This document shows, in pieces, positions 9,881 through 21,759 of a stretch of DNA of 64,000 nt (positions are counted from its first letter, which is position 1; the number at the start of each line of letters is the position of its first letter). The stretch is from the NCBI GenBank assembly GCA_013397795.1, contig VZTJ01000263.1, positions 81,103 through 145,102 on the forward strand. Reading direction: 5' to 3'. The DNA comes from Orthonyx spaldingii (taxonomy: Eukaryota > Chordata > Aves > Passeriformes > Orthonychidae). Under the pieces are notes generated by a model. That model searched no databases. It worked only from the letters and a program-made list of their open reading frames with translations, and had not been told where the DNA came from. The position numbers were made by a program, and so were the translations under genes.

Positions 9881-12800
9881 AATGCTGGCTTTGTTGCCTG
9901 ATGACCGTAACGAAGGCAGTACCAGCGAGGCACAACCAAGTCACTGTGCTGGCGAGGTGAGCCAGAGGTGGAGAGCTGATCCCATGTTTTATGGTTCGTT
10001 ACAGTCAAATTGGCTGGTTTTCACAGTTGCTTTTGTTTCTTCTCCCCAAAGGAGTGGTGGGAGAGAAAGTGAAGACTGAGCTTGCTGTGGTACCCGCTGC
10101 CATCCTCTCGTCTTACTGGGCATGGCTGAGGAAAATGTGGCCATCTCGGCTCTGCAGGGACCTCCCTGCTCCCCCTTTTCTCTCCAGCAGGCAGGTACCA
10201 CCTGGAAGGTACCACCTAGACACCAGCTTTGGCTCAGCCCTGGGGAGGAGGAGGGCAGAGCTCTGCCCCCAGCACGGTGGGTGGGCAGTGGGCAGCAAAC
10301 TCCCCCGTCAACACGAGTTTCTTCCTCTGTGCTGAAGGAACTGTGGTGAAAAGCCCTTGGAGTTCAACAGGCACTCAAAATCTGCAGCTGGGAGGAACGG
10401 GAGATGCGGAGCGTGGGGCTGTCCTGCAGGCAGGTGTTTTAGTTCACTTGCTGGTAACAGCAAAAGTTCTTAGTCCTCAGAGTAGCACAGCTTTTTTCTA
10501 CTGGGCTATTCAAGACTATCCAGTATGCTTAGCAACCCCCTCTTCAGATTCCTGCTACCACATCCATATTTTTCATTCCTTTCTGACTCTTTAAAAAATT
10601 TGTAGGGTAGTGGGCATAATTACATGTATGGAAACCAGCTGGTTATTGCAGTTCCCCTCAGCCCTGAAGTGAGGTTTTTTCCTGACCTGACTTTCCAGAG
10701 TCCTTTGACGGTGTTGCCTAACCACGAAATGTGGTTCTTACCCCATCCTGCTGTTTCCTTGTGAGTCATAAGCCACCCCTTTGAACCACTGGCCCGTGCT
10801 CCCAGCCTCCCCAGGCTCTGGAGCTCCTGTTTCTGGCTAATTGAAAAGGGTGTATGGCCCTGAAGAGACACAGATAAAACCAAGGATGCTGAAACACAAC
10901 CATAAGTCACCCCAAAGACTGCATCCCTGCAGGTGCAGAGCAGGGTGAGGCTGTTTTTGAAACCTGTGTACAGCAAGCTCACAGCGCCCTTCTCCAACAG
11001 GGGATAATTTAATTTTCTCATGTGGGATCTGCTTTTATCTTCATCTCCTGGCTTGGGTCTTTCCTTGGCACAGTGAGGAGTGCCAGTGGGACTGCAGCCC
11101 GATTTCCACTGCTCTGTGGCTGCAGGCTTTTCCACACACTGAGGATGTAGAGGGTTAGGCAACACATGTGGCAGACGCTCATGATGTCAGAGACAGTGTT
11201 TAGTATTTGTAGCTGTCGAAATTTCAAGGAAAAGGCTGCCTAATGAAAACCCTTTTCCAATATGCCAAAAACCTCCTGTTTAAGTAAAGCCTACGTGAAG
11301 GCAAGTCCTGACAGGCCTCCTGAAATGAAAAGGGCAGATTATTTAACAGCTGATCAACACTAATAACCCTTGGCAAATACAGTATGCAAATTCAGCGCTG
11401 GAGCCAACATGAGCCGAAGGGACTCCTCTGTGACAGCCTGGCCTGGCTGCTCTCAAAGTGCTGCTGGTAACCACAGAGCCCAGCACGGGGAGTGGGGAGA
11501 CCTGGGCTGCCACTGCCACGTGTTACATCCGTGGTCTGCGGCTGCTTGCTGAGGAGAAGTTCCTCCACCACCACAGGAATCTAATGGGCATCTGACCACT
11601 CAGTGGGGCCAGGTTTGGGCTCCCTTGCTGAGGTGCTGGAACTGATGGCATAAAGCACCGAGGGAACTGAAACAAATAGTTTGAAGCTGGGTGTCTTGGC
11701 TCCCCACTCCGTGACATCTTAGGGTAAATATCACTTTTAAGTATCTGTGTGACCTGCCAGTCTACACAAATATAATGCTTCTTTCTGAACTGGGCCAACC
11801 CATGGGCAGTAAGCAAGGGATGGAGTTGGGCTTCCAGAGCGAGTTCATCCTCCTGTCCCCTATCTCCATGTCACGAGGACAGCTTTGTGGCTGCCTGGCT
11901 GCCCTGCACAACTTGGCTTACCCAGCACAGGAACTTTACCTACGCTACCCACTGGCTGCTGTGAGCTTCTGGGGATTTGAGACACCTCTCTGCAGGGCCA
12001 GCTCAGCACACGGCAGTGCCTGGCAATGTCCCCACACAGGCTGGTTGCGCTCACCAAACCAGCAGATGCCAGCCCCAGAAGCCTCTCAGAGTGGTGGGCA
12101 CAGGGTGGGAGATCACCCAGCCCCCTGCAAGGGAAGGAGGCAGTGCTGCCTGGCTCTGGGAGCAGGGCAAGGGGTCAGGGACAGGCAGGGAAGTGTTGCC
12201 CTTTTGGTGGCAGTGTGGCATTACCTTGGCTCAGAAAGTTGGGTAAGCCTGTGCCTCCGAAACCTGGATGCTCTGCCCATCCACCAGCTGGTGCTCCCAA
12301 CACAGCCCTTAACAGCCTGGTGACCAAACCTGCCTGGTCCCCCGGGGGGTCACCTCTCCTGAAATGGCTGCCGTGCCCAAAGAGACGGAGTGCCTTTGAG
12401 TGCTGCTGTTTTCAAAGGCTCAGGAGCGAGCTTGATTAGCAAAACCAACAAAGAGATGCAAATATGCTGCAGCAAAAAGGTGCTTGGTGAGTCTGGGAAT
12501 CAGGGCCCTGGGTGGCGGGAAGCAGCAGCTCTGAGTGCTGGGAATCACTGGAGAAGGGAGGGTGTGTTATTCCCGAGAAAGCGGCGGCTCAGGCCAGCGC
12601 ACGGCTCTGTGGACACAAAGCAGCGTCTCCGTCCTCAAGGTTATTTAACAGTAAACAAGAGCTGCCAGGAGGGAAGGAACCCACTGCCGCCCCAGCACTC
12701 TCAGGCTGTATTGTGAGCAGGGCAGGAGATGTGGCTCAGGCAGTGCAGGCTGGGGGAATCCAGAAAGCCCTTTCCCAGGCTTATTTCTACAGCTGCAGAT

Positions 12801-15800
12801 CACCTCAAAATCACAGCCTCATGCTCAGCCCACGTTTGACTTGCCAGGGCTTCAAACACCCCACCAAGTTTCAACCAACGTTAAAGCCTTTCCTGCTCAG
12901 TGTTTGCTTTCACTTCACCTGCGGTAACTCCTGGTGCTCCATGGGGCCCTCAGCTTTGCTTTGGAGGCAGAACAAGGTGAGTCAGCCCCATCCCTCACCC
13001 AGCTAGTCCTGGGGGAAGAGGATGAGGATGAGGATGTGGAGGAGGAGGATTAGCAGAGCAGGTCTGCTCAGCAGCTGGTGCTGAATCACAGCAAAACAGC
13101 CCCAAGGACAGTCCCTCTTCTGCTGCCAGTGGCTCCCAAGTGCACAGGAATGCAGTATCCCAGGCAGTCTGTTTGTGAAGGCATGAGGCAGTTGTTAAAA
13201 CTGCAGGGCTTGGTCCTTTGTAAAGTAAATTTATTTGACAGGTTTATTTCTTTATCAGGTATTTGTCTAACCCGGTGACACTGAGAGACCTGATTTCCTG
13301 GTACAAATGTTAAAATGTAAACTCCCAGAAATGTGGGCTGTCACAACCAGTGTCCAAAATATCCTCATCCTGGTTTCTTGTTGAGTGTCTTGGTGTGACA
13401 GCAGGAGACTCCCGAGGTGCTGGATAATCCGTGCTATGATCACACTGGGACACCAGGAAAAGACCCCAAGAACAGGACAGGAGACAGGCTTCTGGCCAGT
13501 CCTGGCTGAGTGGCTGGTGGATTCAGGGGTTAAAAACAAGCCTTTTGCAAGCGGTGCCTCCATCCAACAGGATGGAGAGATTAGAAACACCTAAAGCGCC
13601 TGAAGGTTTGCAGCACCACTGACTGATCAAATAAAAATATGTGAATCATAAATCAATGTAATTTAAAACAGACTTATTTAGAATTTGAGATTGGGCACTA
13701 AGGGACTTACTCAAATCACTCTGGCTTGCCATTAGCCACCCCCTGGAACTCTCAGTACTCTCTTGGGGTAGGTGAGGCGGGGGTGCTGCCGCCCGTTTGA
13801 ATCAGACCTGGGCAGGGAGCTGGGACAGGGTGACTGGGGAGGCACCCGGGTGAAGGGGGGCTCAGCTGCCTGCTCGCCCGGGGCTGCTGGCCCTGCTGGC
13901 CACCGACAGATGACAGCCAGACGGCAGGAGCAGTGCAGGATGACACGAGGTCTCAACGCAGCCCAGCGTGCCAGGGACCACAGTCAGTCCCAGCAGAGAC
14001 AGACAGACACTCTGGTAGTGCCTTCCCTCGCTCTCTTGGCTGAACAGACACCTTTGGCTGTGCTCCTACCGTCAGTTGCCACCTCCCTCCACAGCAGGCA
14101 GCAGTCCTGAGCATCTGAGGAGGGCCACGCTGCAGTTCTGCACAGTCTCTGTGTGTGTGTGCATGTGCAGGGGGTGCTGGATGCTTGCTCCGAGCCCCAG
14201 CTGTGCACGAGATCCTGTTACCTGACTCCGAGCTGGAGCCAGGAGGGGGAAGGTTGGCTCTTGGCTCTCTCTTCCCATCAGGCTTGCAGTCACCCTGCAA
14301 ACACATTAGTTTTCCTAAAAAGGCACTGGAGAGCTTGAACAGCAATACCACCGTGGCATTTATTAATTTTTTAGCATAGCTCTCCCCCCACCTCCACTGT
14401 GATTTGCATACCTGTTAATCCTCTCCCTGCTGCAATAACTCTGTGAAGGATAGGGAAATTATACCTGAGCAATAACTCCTTGACTCTGAAGCTATGGAAG
14501 ACCCAGTGTGCCATCCTGATCAGAGCAGAGATTTCCAGTGAGTGAAAGCAGGAGGTTTAACCTCCTAAGAGCTGCATGTCACCTACAAGACCCAAGGAAA
14601 GCCATCCATCCTGAGGATGTGGAACCCAGCCCTGCCATTCCCAGATGGCTCTGCTCCAGAAAAGCCCCTTCCCTTGGCAATATTTTGCCTTCACAAAATG
14701 ACTGTTCCCTACTGGCCGTGTCCCCCCTGCAGCACAGTTGCTTCCCATGGGAGAAGGATGGAAAGCCCTGCCCTCTGGAAGTTTCATCACTTCTTCCAGC
14801 CCTGCTTGGGGAGCTGGGAGCACCACCAGCTTCCTGCACATGCTGGGCCTGAGCACCCTGTGGCAGGGCTGTGCTGTGAGGCAAGCTCTGACCCCAGCAC
14901 TTTGGATGGCTTCTGGTGAGGTCTGTGACAGTTTCAACCAGCAAGAAGCTGCAGACCCTAGCAGCTTAATTCATCACTTTTCTCACTGTTGTCTTTATCT
15001 TCTTCCCCCCAGCTTTTTATTTCATTTGGATTTGTGGGTGCATAACACCCTTTCCAGTAAAAAATCCTAAAGATGAGTCAGTCAGGTCCAGGTCCAGGTC
15101 CAGGGAGACAGATCAAATTCCTCCAGAAATCCCTGGAAAAGCTGAGCCAGTTTTTCTTGTCATCCCACTTCCTCTGTGACCAGGAGGGGACAGGGTAAGT
15201 AGGCAGGGGAGGAAGGACAGCAGGGTGATGAGTAGGTGGTGGAGAGCTCCAGGGAGCTCACTGCCCTTATTTGGAGCCAGCAACGTGGGTGGACAACAGA
15301 GGGAAGCACAGGAGAAGAGCAGGAAACTAAGTTTGAGGAGGAAACTTTTATCACATAGTGATAAGTCCCCAAACAGCGAGCATCTCTCAGTGAGGGAGTG
15401 ACTAAAACCCCGGTTTGCTGCAGCTTTGCTAAAACTGTGCTATGCTCTGGCTCTGCTGGAGAAATAAGTAATTTTTAAAGTCTGAAGGGTGCATATTTGA
15501 GGGCTCTGGCATCCTTGTGTGCTGTATGTGCCCCTATGCAGGCAGCTCAGCGTGCAGCGTGAGGGAGGTGAGAGAAGAGAGGTGATGCTCACCACTGTCT
15601 CTGTCCTGGGACCATGAGAAACAGCCCCTGTGGCTTTTTGCCAGGCACAGGCAGAGAGGATCAGAGGCAGCAGGACAGCAAACCCAGCGTGTGAGAGCCA
15701 CGGTGAAGAAAGGCTACACCACTGCCCTGCAGGGCCACAACAGGGAGTGTCCCTTGGCTCTCTAGGGACACACACCGAGCTCAGAGGCTCACGCCACACG

Positions 15801-17459
15801 CAGGGAGCCTGGGAGGGTGGGCAGGGCACACCTGGAGCAGCAGACTGATGCAAGCAGGCTGAGTGTCCGTGCTCACACCATGCACAGCCTGGAAGCAGCT
15901 GAGGCAGAGGCTCACCAGGCACCCCGGCAGCTGCCGCAGCGTTTGCTCCATCAGGCACTGACAGCGAGGTCTGGGAGGTTCCTGTTTCTGGGCTATATTA
16001 AGGCACACACAACGGCTCGGGAGTGGGGTGAGAGGACAGCAAGGAGTTGTGAAAGAGCAGCACGCAGGAGCCTGTGAGCAACCGAGGCCTTTTGGCAGTG
16101 TTTCAGAAAATGGGGTGGTCCAGTTAGGGAGTTCAGGAAATTGTCTGAGTTAGATTAAACATTTTCTAAAACCTTCTGGGTGCTTGAGAGCTGACTTGAA
16201 AGTTGGCAAAGTTAAATAAAACAAAAGTTAACACATTCCCCTCAAATTATTTTGTTACAGCTCGAGTATAAAATCAGACTATTTTTCATTAGTTTCAACA
16301 TTCCCTTCCATCTGAAGGCAGGAGTATCTGCACAGTAAAATGCTGGGATGCTTGCACAGCCATGCAGGGGGCCACATAAGAGCTTTAGAACACATTCCAA
16401 AAGTCATAAACCACATAACTTTTAGGCAGAAAACTGGATTTCTCTCTAGTTGAAGCCTGCATGTGAGAGTCTCTGCGGTTTTGAGGCTCACTGGAGTCTT
16501 CCTTCAGCACCAAACCCCTGGAGTGCCCAGCAGCAGAGAGCCTGCTCTGGACATTCTGCTTGTTTTCCAGTAGCTGCACTTTGTCCCTCAGGAGACAAGA
16601 CTGCCACAGTTTGGGCAAGAGAAGCATCACCTCTCACATCAACCCTGCACAACAGCAACGATGGAAGCAACAGTGGGGTTTCCCTCTGGAGAGGATGGGA
16701 AATGCAGGGTGAGCAAAACAAGAGCTTCTCTGCCCTCATGCCCTCTGAGGAGACTGACTTCAAGCCGTGTGTCTCCCCTCCCCTTCAGAAAGCCAGTGGT
16801 GTTCGAGCTGCCTGAAGCAAAGGATTTCCACTGCTCATGCAGGCTGTGTGCAGCCAGGAGCTGCAGAGCAAACCCACACCCTGTACTGATTCGTCTCCCT
16901 GGTGGAAACAGAGCCCCTGATCCAAAAACCCCACCAGCTTGGGAAACTACTTGCTCCTGTCTCTTGGGAAAAGTTTCTACTTGTGGAATCGGAAGTGGTA
17001 TCAGGCACAGAGCAGATGTTGGCGGCTTCCTCACTCCATGGAAATAAGGAAGTAGGAAACCCATTTAGACAAACAGTTCCACATAAATCTTAGCCTGATG
17101 TTTCTTGCCTGCACGATCTCTGCAAAGGGTAAATTGAACTCTGCTTCATTGACGAAGCCCAGTGCTATTAGTTATACCTGTCTTTACTGCAGAGCTGCTT
17201 TGGGTGAGAAAAGAAAAGCAGTATGGCCCCAGGAGAGAGAAAGGAATCAGAACATAAATGCAGGTATCAAAGCAGAAAAATACAGAGAGTGGTATTAGCC
17301 CAGGGTACGTTGGAGAAGAAAACAAACTCTTATCACAGCAAGAGCAGAGGAAGCCATCCCACTGAAGGGAGGAGACAAGGAGGACAGGCGACATCCTGCA
17401 GAGAGGGAATCTAAGGTCTGGGGGAGGGAGAGCACAGCCCCAAAGGCATGGCATCTGGA
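9881..17459. other. Intergenic, unique sequence with small simple repeats
   Basis: No gene is supported. Small features: a 14-bp tandem duplication of AGGTACCACCT at 10193-10217; a GAGGAT-type purine tract at 13016-13051; an AT-rich block around 13620-13690; a short TG run near 14149-14163; and three GGTCCA units at 15085-15102. Open frames up to about 180 codons (10620-11165 minus, 11775-12323 plus, 15440-15958 minus) show no domain I recognise. Confidence 0.55.
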
Positions 17460-17581
17460 AGGCGAGCGGCTCTTAAAGACGCAGCTGCCCCGAACGCCGC
17501 TGCTGACGGGCAGCAGGGCGAGGCAGCCGCAGGAGCAGCTCCCAGGCAGCCGGGGAGGCTGAGGGCAGGGCTGTGAGCGCC
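17460..17581. promoter_or_regulatory. Short CpG-rich cluster
   Basis: About 11 CpG dinucleotides occur within 122 bases (GGCGAGCGGC, CCCCGAACGCCGC, GACGGGCAGCAGGGCG), far more than in the flanks. It is too short for a classical CpG island. It could be an unmethylated regulatory site, an orphan promoter or chance GC enrichment. Confidence 0.3.
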
Positions 17582-20500
17582 CCTCTTTCCAAACCATGTG
17601 GTTTTACAGGCTCCTTGCCATCCACAAAGTCCTCCCAGGAGAAAGTGAGAGCCTAAACATCCACCTGGAATCTGGTCAGATGAAAATGAATTATTGAAAG
17701 AAGTGAAGATTTATTGCCTTTAAAAATTTATTAACAGGACAAGGAGAACAACTTTCTGCAGGAGCAATGTTGGGAGGCAGCAGCAAGAAGCAGAGTTTTG
17801 CCTTTGAAGGTGGCCATCTCCAGGGAGGAGCTGGTGGCTTGGCTCTGACCAAGGGGTTAGAAAGGGGTCAAGAGCACCCCAGCTCCCACCCAGTGCCCAA
17901 TCCTTTTTGGCAGATGTTGAACATCCAAAGGACAATGCTGGGGGACCAAGTAGAAACAGTAATGACATTTCCCCTTTCAGTGTACAAACCTCACGAGTGA
18001 TGGGCACCTTGGCTAAACCCTGCGAGAGCCACAGAAGCCTGTTTGCTCTGCTTTTGGAAGGAGCAGTCACCAATCTGCTCTCGGGCACTGGATTTCCAAG
18101 ATACCACTTTTTTTATAGCCAGGAATTGAGAGGTGATTCCTGCTCTGACCTCTAGCAGAAGAGGAGTGATGCTGTGGGGATGAGAAAAGGAGGAATGATC
18201 CAGGGGAGGATTCCCAGCAGTGAGTCAGAGGGGAAAGAGACTGAGGTGGAACTGGTAAAAATAGTTCGGGGAACAGGGACAAGTCCTAAAAGAAAAGAGT
18301 CTTTGTGCAAAGAGGATAAAATAAAATCAGAAAGGGCTGGAACAGCACCACAGAGATAGAGTTGAAATTGAAGACCAGGAAGAAAAGGCAGGAGGGGAAC
18401 GCAGGGAGGTTCCAGTCAATCCCAAGGGTAATATTTTAACACCATTGTAACATTTTGTACCATTGTAACATAAAATTTAAGATTTTAACACCAGGTCTTA
18501 TTGGAGAGCTTGCTGTTTCTAACCATCTGCCAGCATTGTCTGCACTGGCAGGTGGGGGTGAAGACCCTTTCCCTCATGACTTCAGCTTGCAGTTGTGTTC
18601 TTCATGTCCAAAGGGTGGTACTTGAGGCAGAACAGCTAAAGGAAAACCCTGCTGCTGTGTACAGACACACAGAGCATACACAGACCCCCACCCTCACACG
18701 TCTTACCTAGGGCTGGGTAGAAGAGGGAAGATTACCAGGGCAACCTTCAGGAACCTGATTGCAGGCATGTTTCCCCATCAATGCTGTTAGTGGGACTGTG
18801 ATCGCATTGTTTGAGACAGCCACAATTGACCGACAAGCAGAGCTGAACTCTGTGCCTGCACTCTGTGTAAAAACATTTTTCTTCCTTTGCTGTCTGAGAT
18901 GGGGGTCTTGCTAAGAGAAGGGTTGAAGACAGCTCAGTGCTTTAGGATCTTGCCCTGTCCCATGGCCAGAATTCACATGTCAGTGTTCAGTGTGAGCCTG
19001 GCCAGGTGAGGACACACACAGACCTTGCTTGCAGGTGGAGTGTTGGGCCAGCAGTGCACGTGCAGAACCACCCCGCCAGTCCAGGGCACTTGTGTGCATC
19101 CCTCCTTCCCTCCCTCCCAAACTCTCAGACTGACAACAGACAAGTTACAGGGAACCACAAAGAAGATGTTTTTTCCTAAAATGTAACCACTTTGTCCACT
19201 TCTGATTTCAGTCACACTCTGGTAAGTATTTTCTGGTGAGTCCACCTCGTGTTGGAGTTGGTAAGGAGTAAAAATTCCTCCTGGTGCTCCTACCCACTGA
19301 AACACTACTTGACAGCAACTACTCTGCCAGTTTGGGTTCCATCCCTCAGTGCCCAAACTTATGAAAGTGAATGCAGCCATTTGTCTTGTCATTTCTCTTC
19401 TTCTCCAGGGGTTCTGTCTACACAAGCAAATTACAATTACAATGAAAAGGACTTAACCCAGCATGCTCTTGGACTTCCCACAGGTCCATTCCTGCTCTTC
19501 ACCTGCTGTCTATCTCTGCCCATCCACTTCTGTGGGCCCTGCTCTGTCTACCTCATTGATTTTCTTTTGAACTTTTATTTTTCCTGCCTGTGGTTGAATG
19601 TTCTTTCATGCACATAACTTTTAATTTGTGTACGTAACAGTGATGTTGGCCACACCAGTGTTCTCCATGCAACAGAAGCAATTTGCTCATGTTGATTTAC
19701 TTTTTAGAGCTCCTTACATTTGTTGGCTAAGATGTGAACCCTTGCTCATTTGTATTGAAACACACAAAGAGTACTACAGCTCAGAGCTGTGACCCAGTCC
19801 AGAGGAAGGCGTCTTGGAGCTCTGACAAAAGTGCAAGGGAAGTCCCCCTCTGATCCCTGAGCTGTGGTTTACAAACCAGATGGTAACTAAGACACTTATT
19901 TGCAGAAGACCTGGCCTGATGATAGAGGCTTCGTATTTGCAAACAAACAAACCTGGCAAGATAAAAACAAAGTTCTGCTTTAAAGTGTGTTTCACTGGGA
20001 ACAATACCAAACCCAAGTCCAGCCATTATATTCAAAAGGCAAGCAAACTCTCTCCCCAAGCCCCATATCTTGGAAATCCCATTATCTCAGCAACAAAGAC
20101 TATCAGGCACCATGTTCTTTGTCAGAGCTGTCCTCTTAGAGCTAAGTCACATGGTGCCTGCATCAGGGTGTTTTGTAGGTGGGGGAATACCGCTGTGCTG
20201 TACTGGCAAGGGCTTCTGCTGGAAATGCAGATGTAGCAGCAAAGCTGGCTGGATAAAACTACAAAAACAGCCCTGCCAAAGAGCAAAGCAAGTAGTTTCA
20301 GCAGCCCCCAAGCTGACTGTGACTGGTTGGCTTGATGTGAGTGTGCCCGTGTGAGGCAGGATCACAGTGATGCTCACAACTGGCATGGCTGTGGTGGCAG
20401 ACACAGCTGGGGCACAGACACCTACATTACCAGAGCTCTCGTGTTACATTCTTCCTGGCCATGGTGTGTACAAATACTTATTCATAAAACAAGATAAAGT

Positions 20501-20899
20501 AACAAACTCCTGCACACGTGATGTGAGAAGAGAAAATGGGATTTTGCTGCATTGAAAAAATTAGGACAAGATGCTAACTCATCGATATTCTTATTATGCT
20601 AGTTAACCTACCTCAAACAGGTACACAACAAGGCCAAGCAATTGTGGAGTGTGTTTGAGCTGAGAAAGAAAAAGGGGGAAAAAAGAAAAAGTTCTCTAAA
20701 GGAAAGTTCAGATAGGTTTCAAAGCACTACAGCTCTAAAAACACCAAAGGAGTTTTATCAAACTTCCCAGCAAAACTTTCCTCTGAGAGGAAATAGGGCA
20801 AGTGAGATTTCAAAGGGAGACATCTGAGATGATGACTGAAAAAACCTCCAACCCTGAGCCTCCTGAATGTGCATTTGTCCTGAGCTGTACGTAGCATGG
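17582..20899. other. Intergenic, nothing recognised beyond a small duplication
   Basis: An 18-bp-period duplication of ACCATTGTAACA lies at 18441-18470. No exon, RNA gene or dispersed repeat was recognised. Confidence 0.5.
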
Positions 20900-21200
20900 T
20901 GACTGTCAGGCTGTAATTAAGACGAGAATATGCACTAAGCTCATTGACTAAAGTTCTGGATTAATCTTGGCTATAGCTGAGACCTTAGATTCACCCGAAG
21001 CAGCTGAGTTATCACAAAGCACTGATTCACCAACCCTTAAAAAGAGTGCAGCCTTTAAAAAAAAATTAATTATTTAATTTCTTTTCTAATTAACAGCAGG
21101 TAGTGAATAGGAAAGTGTTTATCCTCCCCCCCACCTCAGCTCACTACCCTGCTGTGTTATGGCAGATGGAATGTTAATTAACGTGACCTGGCATAGAATA
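20900..21200. promoter_or_regulatory. Candidate conserved non-coding element
   Basis: An AT-rich block with CTGTAATTAAGACG, GGATTAATCTTGG, an AAATTAATTATTTAATTT run (about 21062-21080) and CTAATTAACAGC, then TGTTAATTAACGTG. It has several TAAT-core sites and no repeat signature. Texture-based inference only. Confidence 0.3.
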
Positions 21201-21600
21201 TTTACTTCGAGACCGAGTATCATGGAAACATCTGACTGCCTCAGGGCTGGTCACCTAGCAGGTATGCCCTGGAAAACCCTCCTGTGCACTGTCCCATGGG
21301 CACCCATGGCTTTTAGCTGAGCTAATATAAAAAAAGGTGAAAGGCTGTGCCCACACTGCATTTCTGAGGGCTCTGGAGGGGCTGAAGCCGCAGAGAGAAG
21401 GGGTTCCTCAGGAAGGAGAGCTTTGTGAAGCTGCCTCAGGACAATCAATCCCTGGGTGACCTTTCCATAGGTACCTCTGCAGTGGGAACGCTGTGTCTGT
21501 GCTCCATGACCTGTGTGCCTGGCCTCCTGTCCCTCCTTGCAAGCACAGCACTCCTCCTCCTTCGCCCAGGTGCTTTGCTACCCCTGCTCACTCCCCAGTG

Positions 21601-21759
21601 TGCCCAGTACACCCAGCATGCCCAGTACACCCAGCGTGCCCAGTACACCCAGCGTGCCCAGTACACACAGCGTGCCCAGTACACACAGTGTGCCCAGTAC
21701 ACCCAGTGTGCCCAGCACACCAAGCGTGCCCAGCACACCCAGTGTGCCCAGCCACAGCC
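21601..21759. repeat. 18-bp minisatellite, eight full units
   Basis: Eight consecutive 18-base units run from 21601 to 21744, consensus TGCCCAGTACACCCAGYG, plus a partial ninth. Unit variants include ACACACAG, AGCACACCAAG and AGCACACCCAG. The period is a multiple of three and no unit contains a stop in several frames, so long artificial frames cross it on both strands (VPSTPS, YTQRAQ and CPVHPA repeats on plus, VLGTLG on minus). It is probably non-coding. Confidence 0.93.

Noticed and set aside
14400..14530. Possible MIR relic
   Set aside because: Only one short segment (AATAACTCTGTGAAGGATAG) resembled MIR and the rest did not follow.
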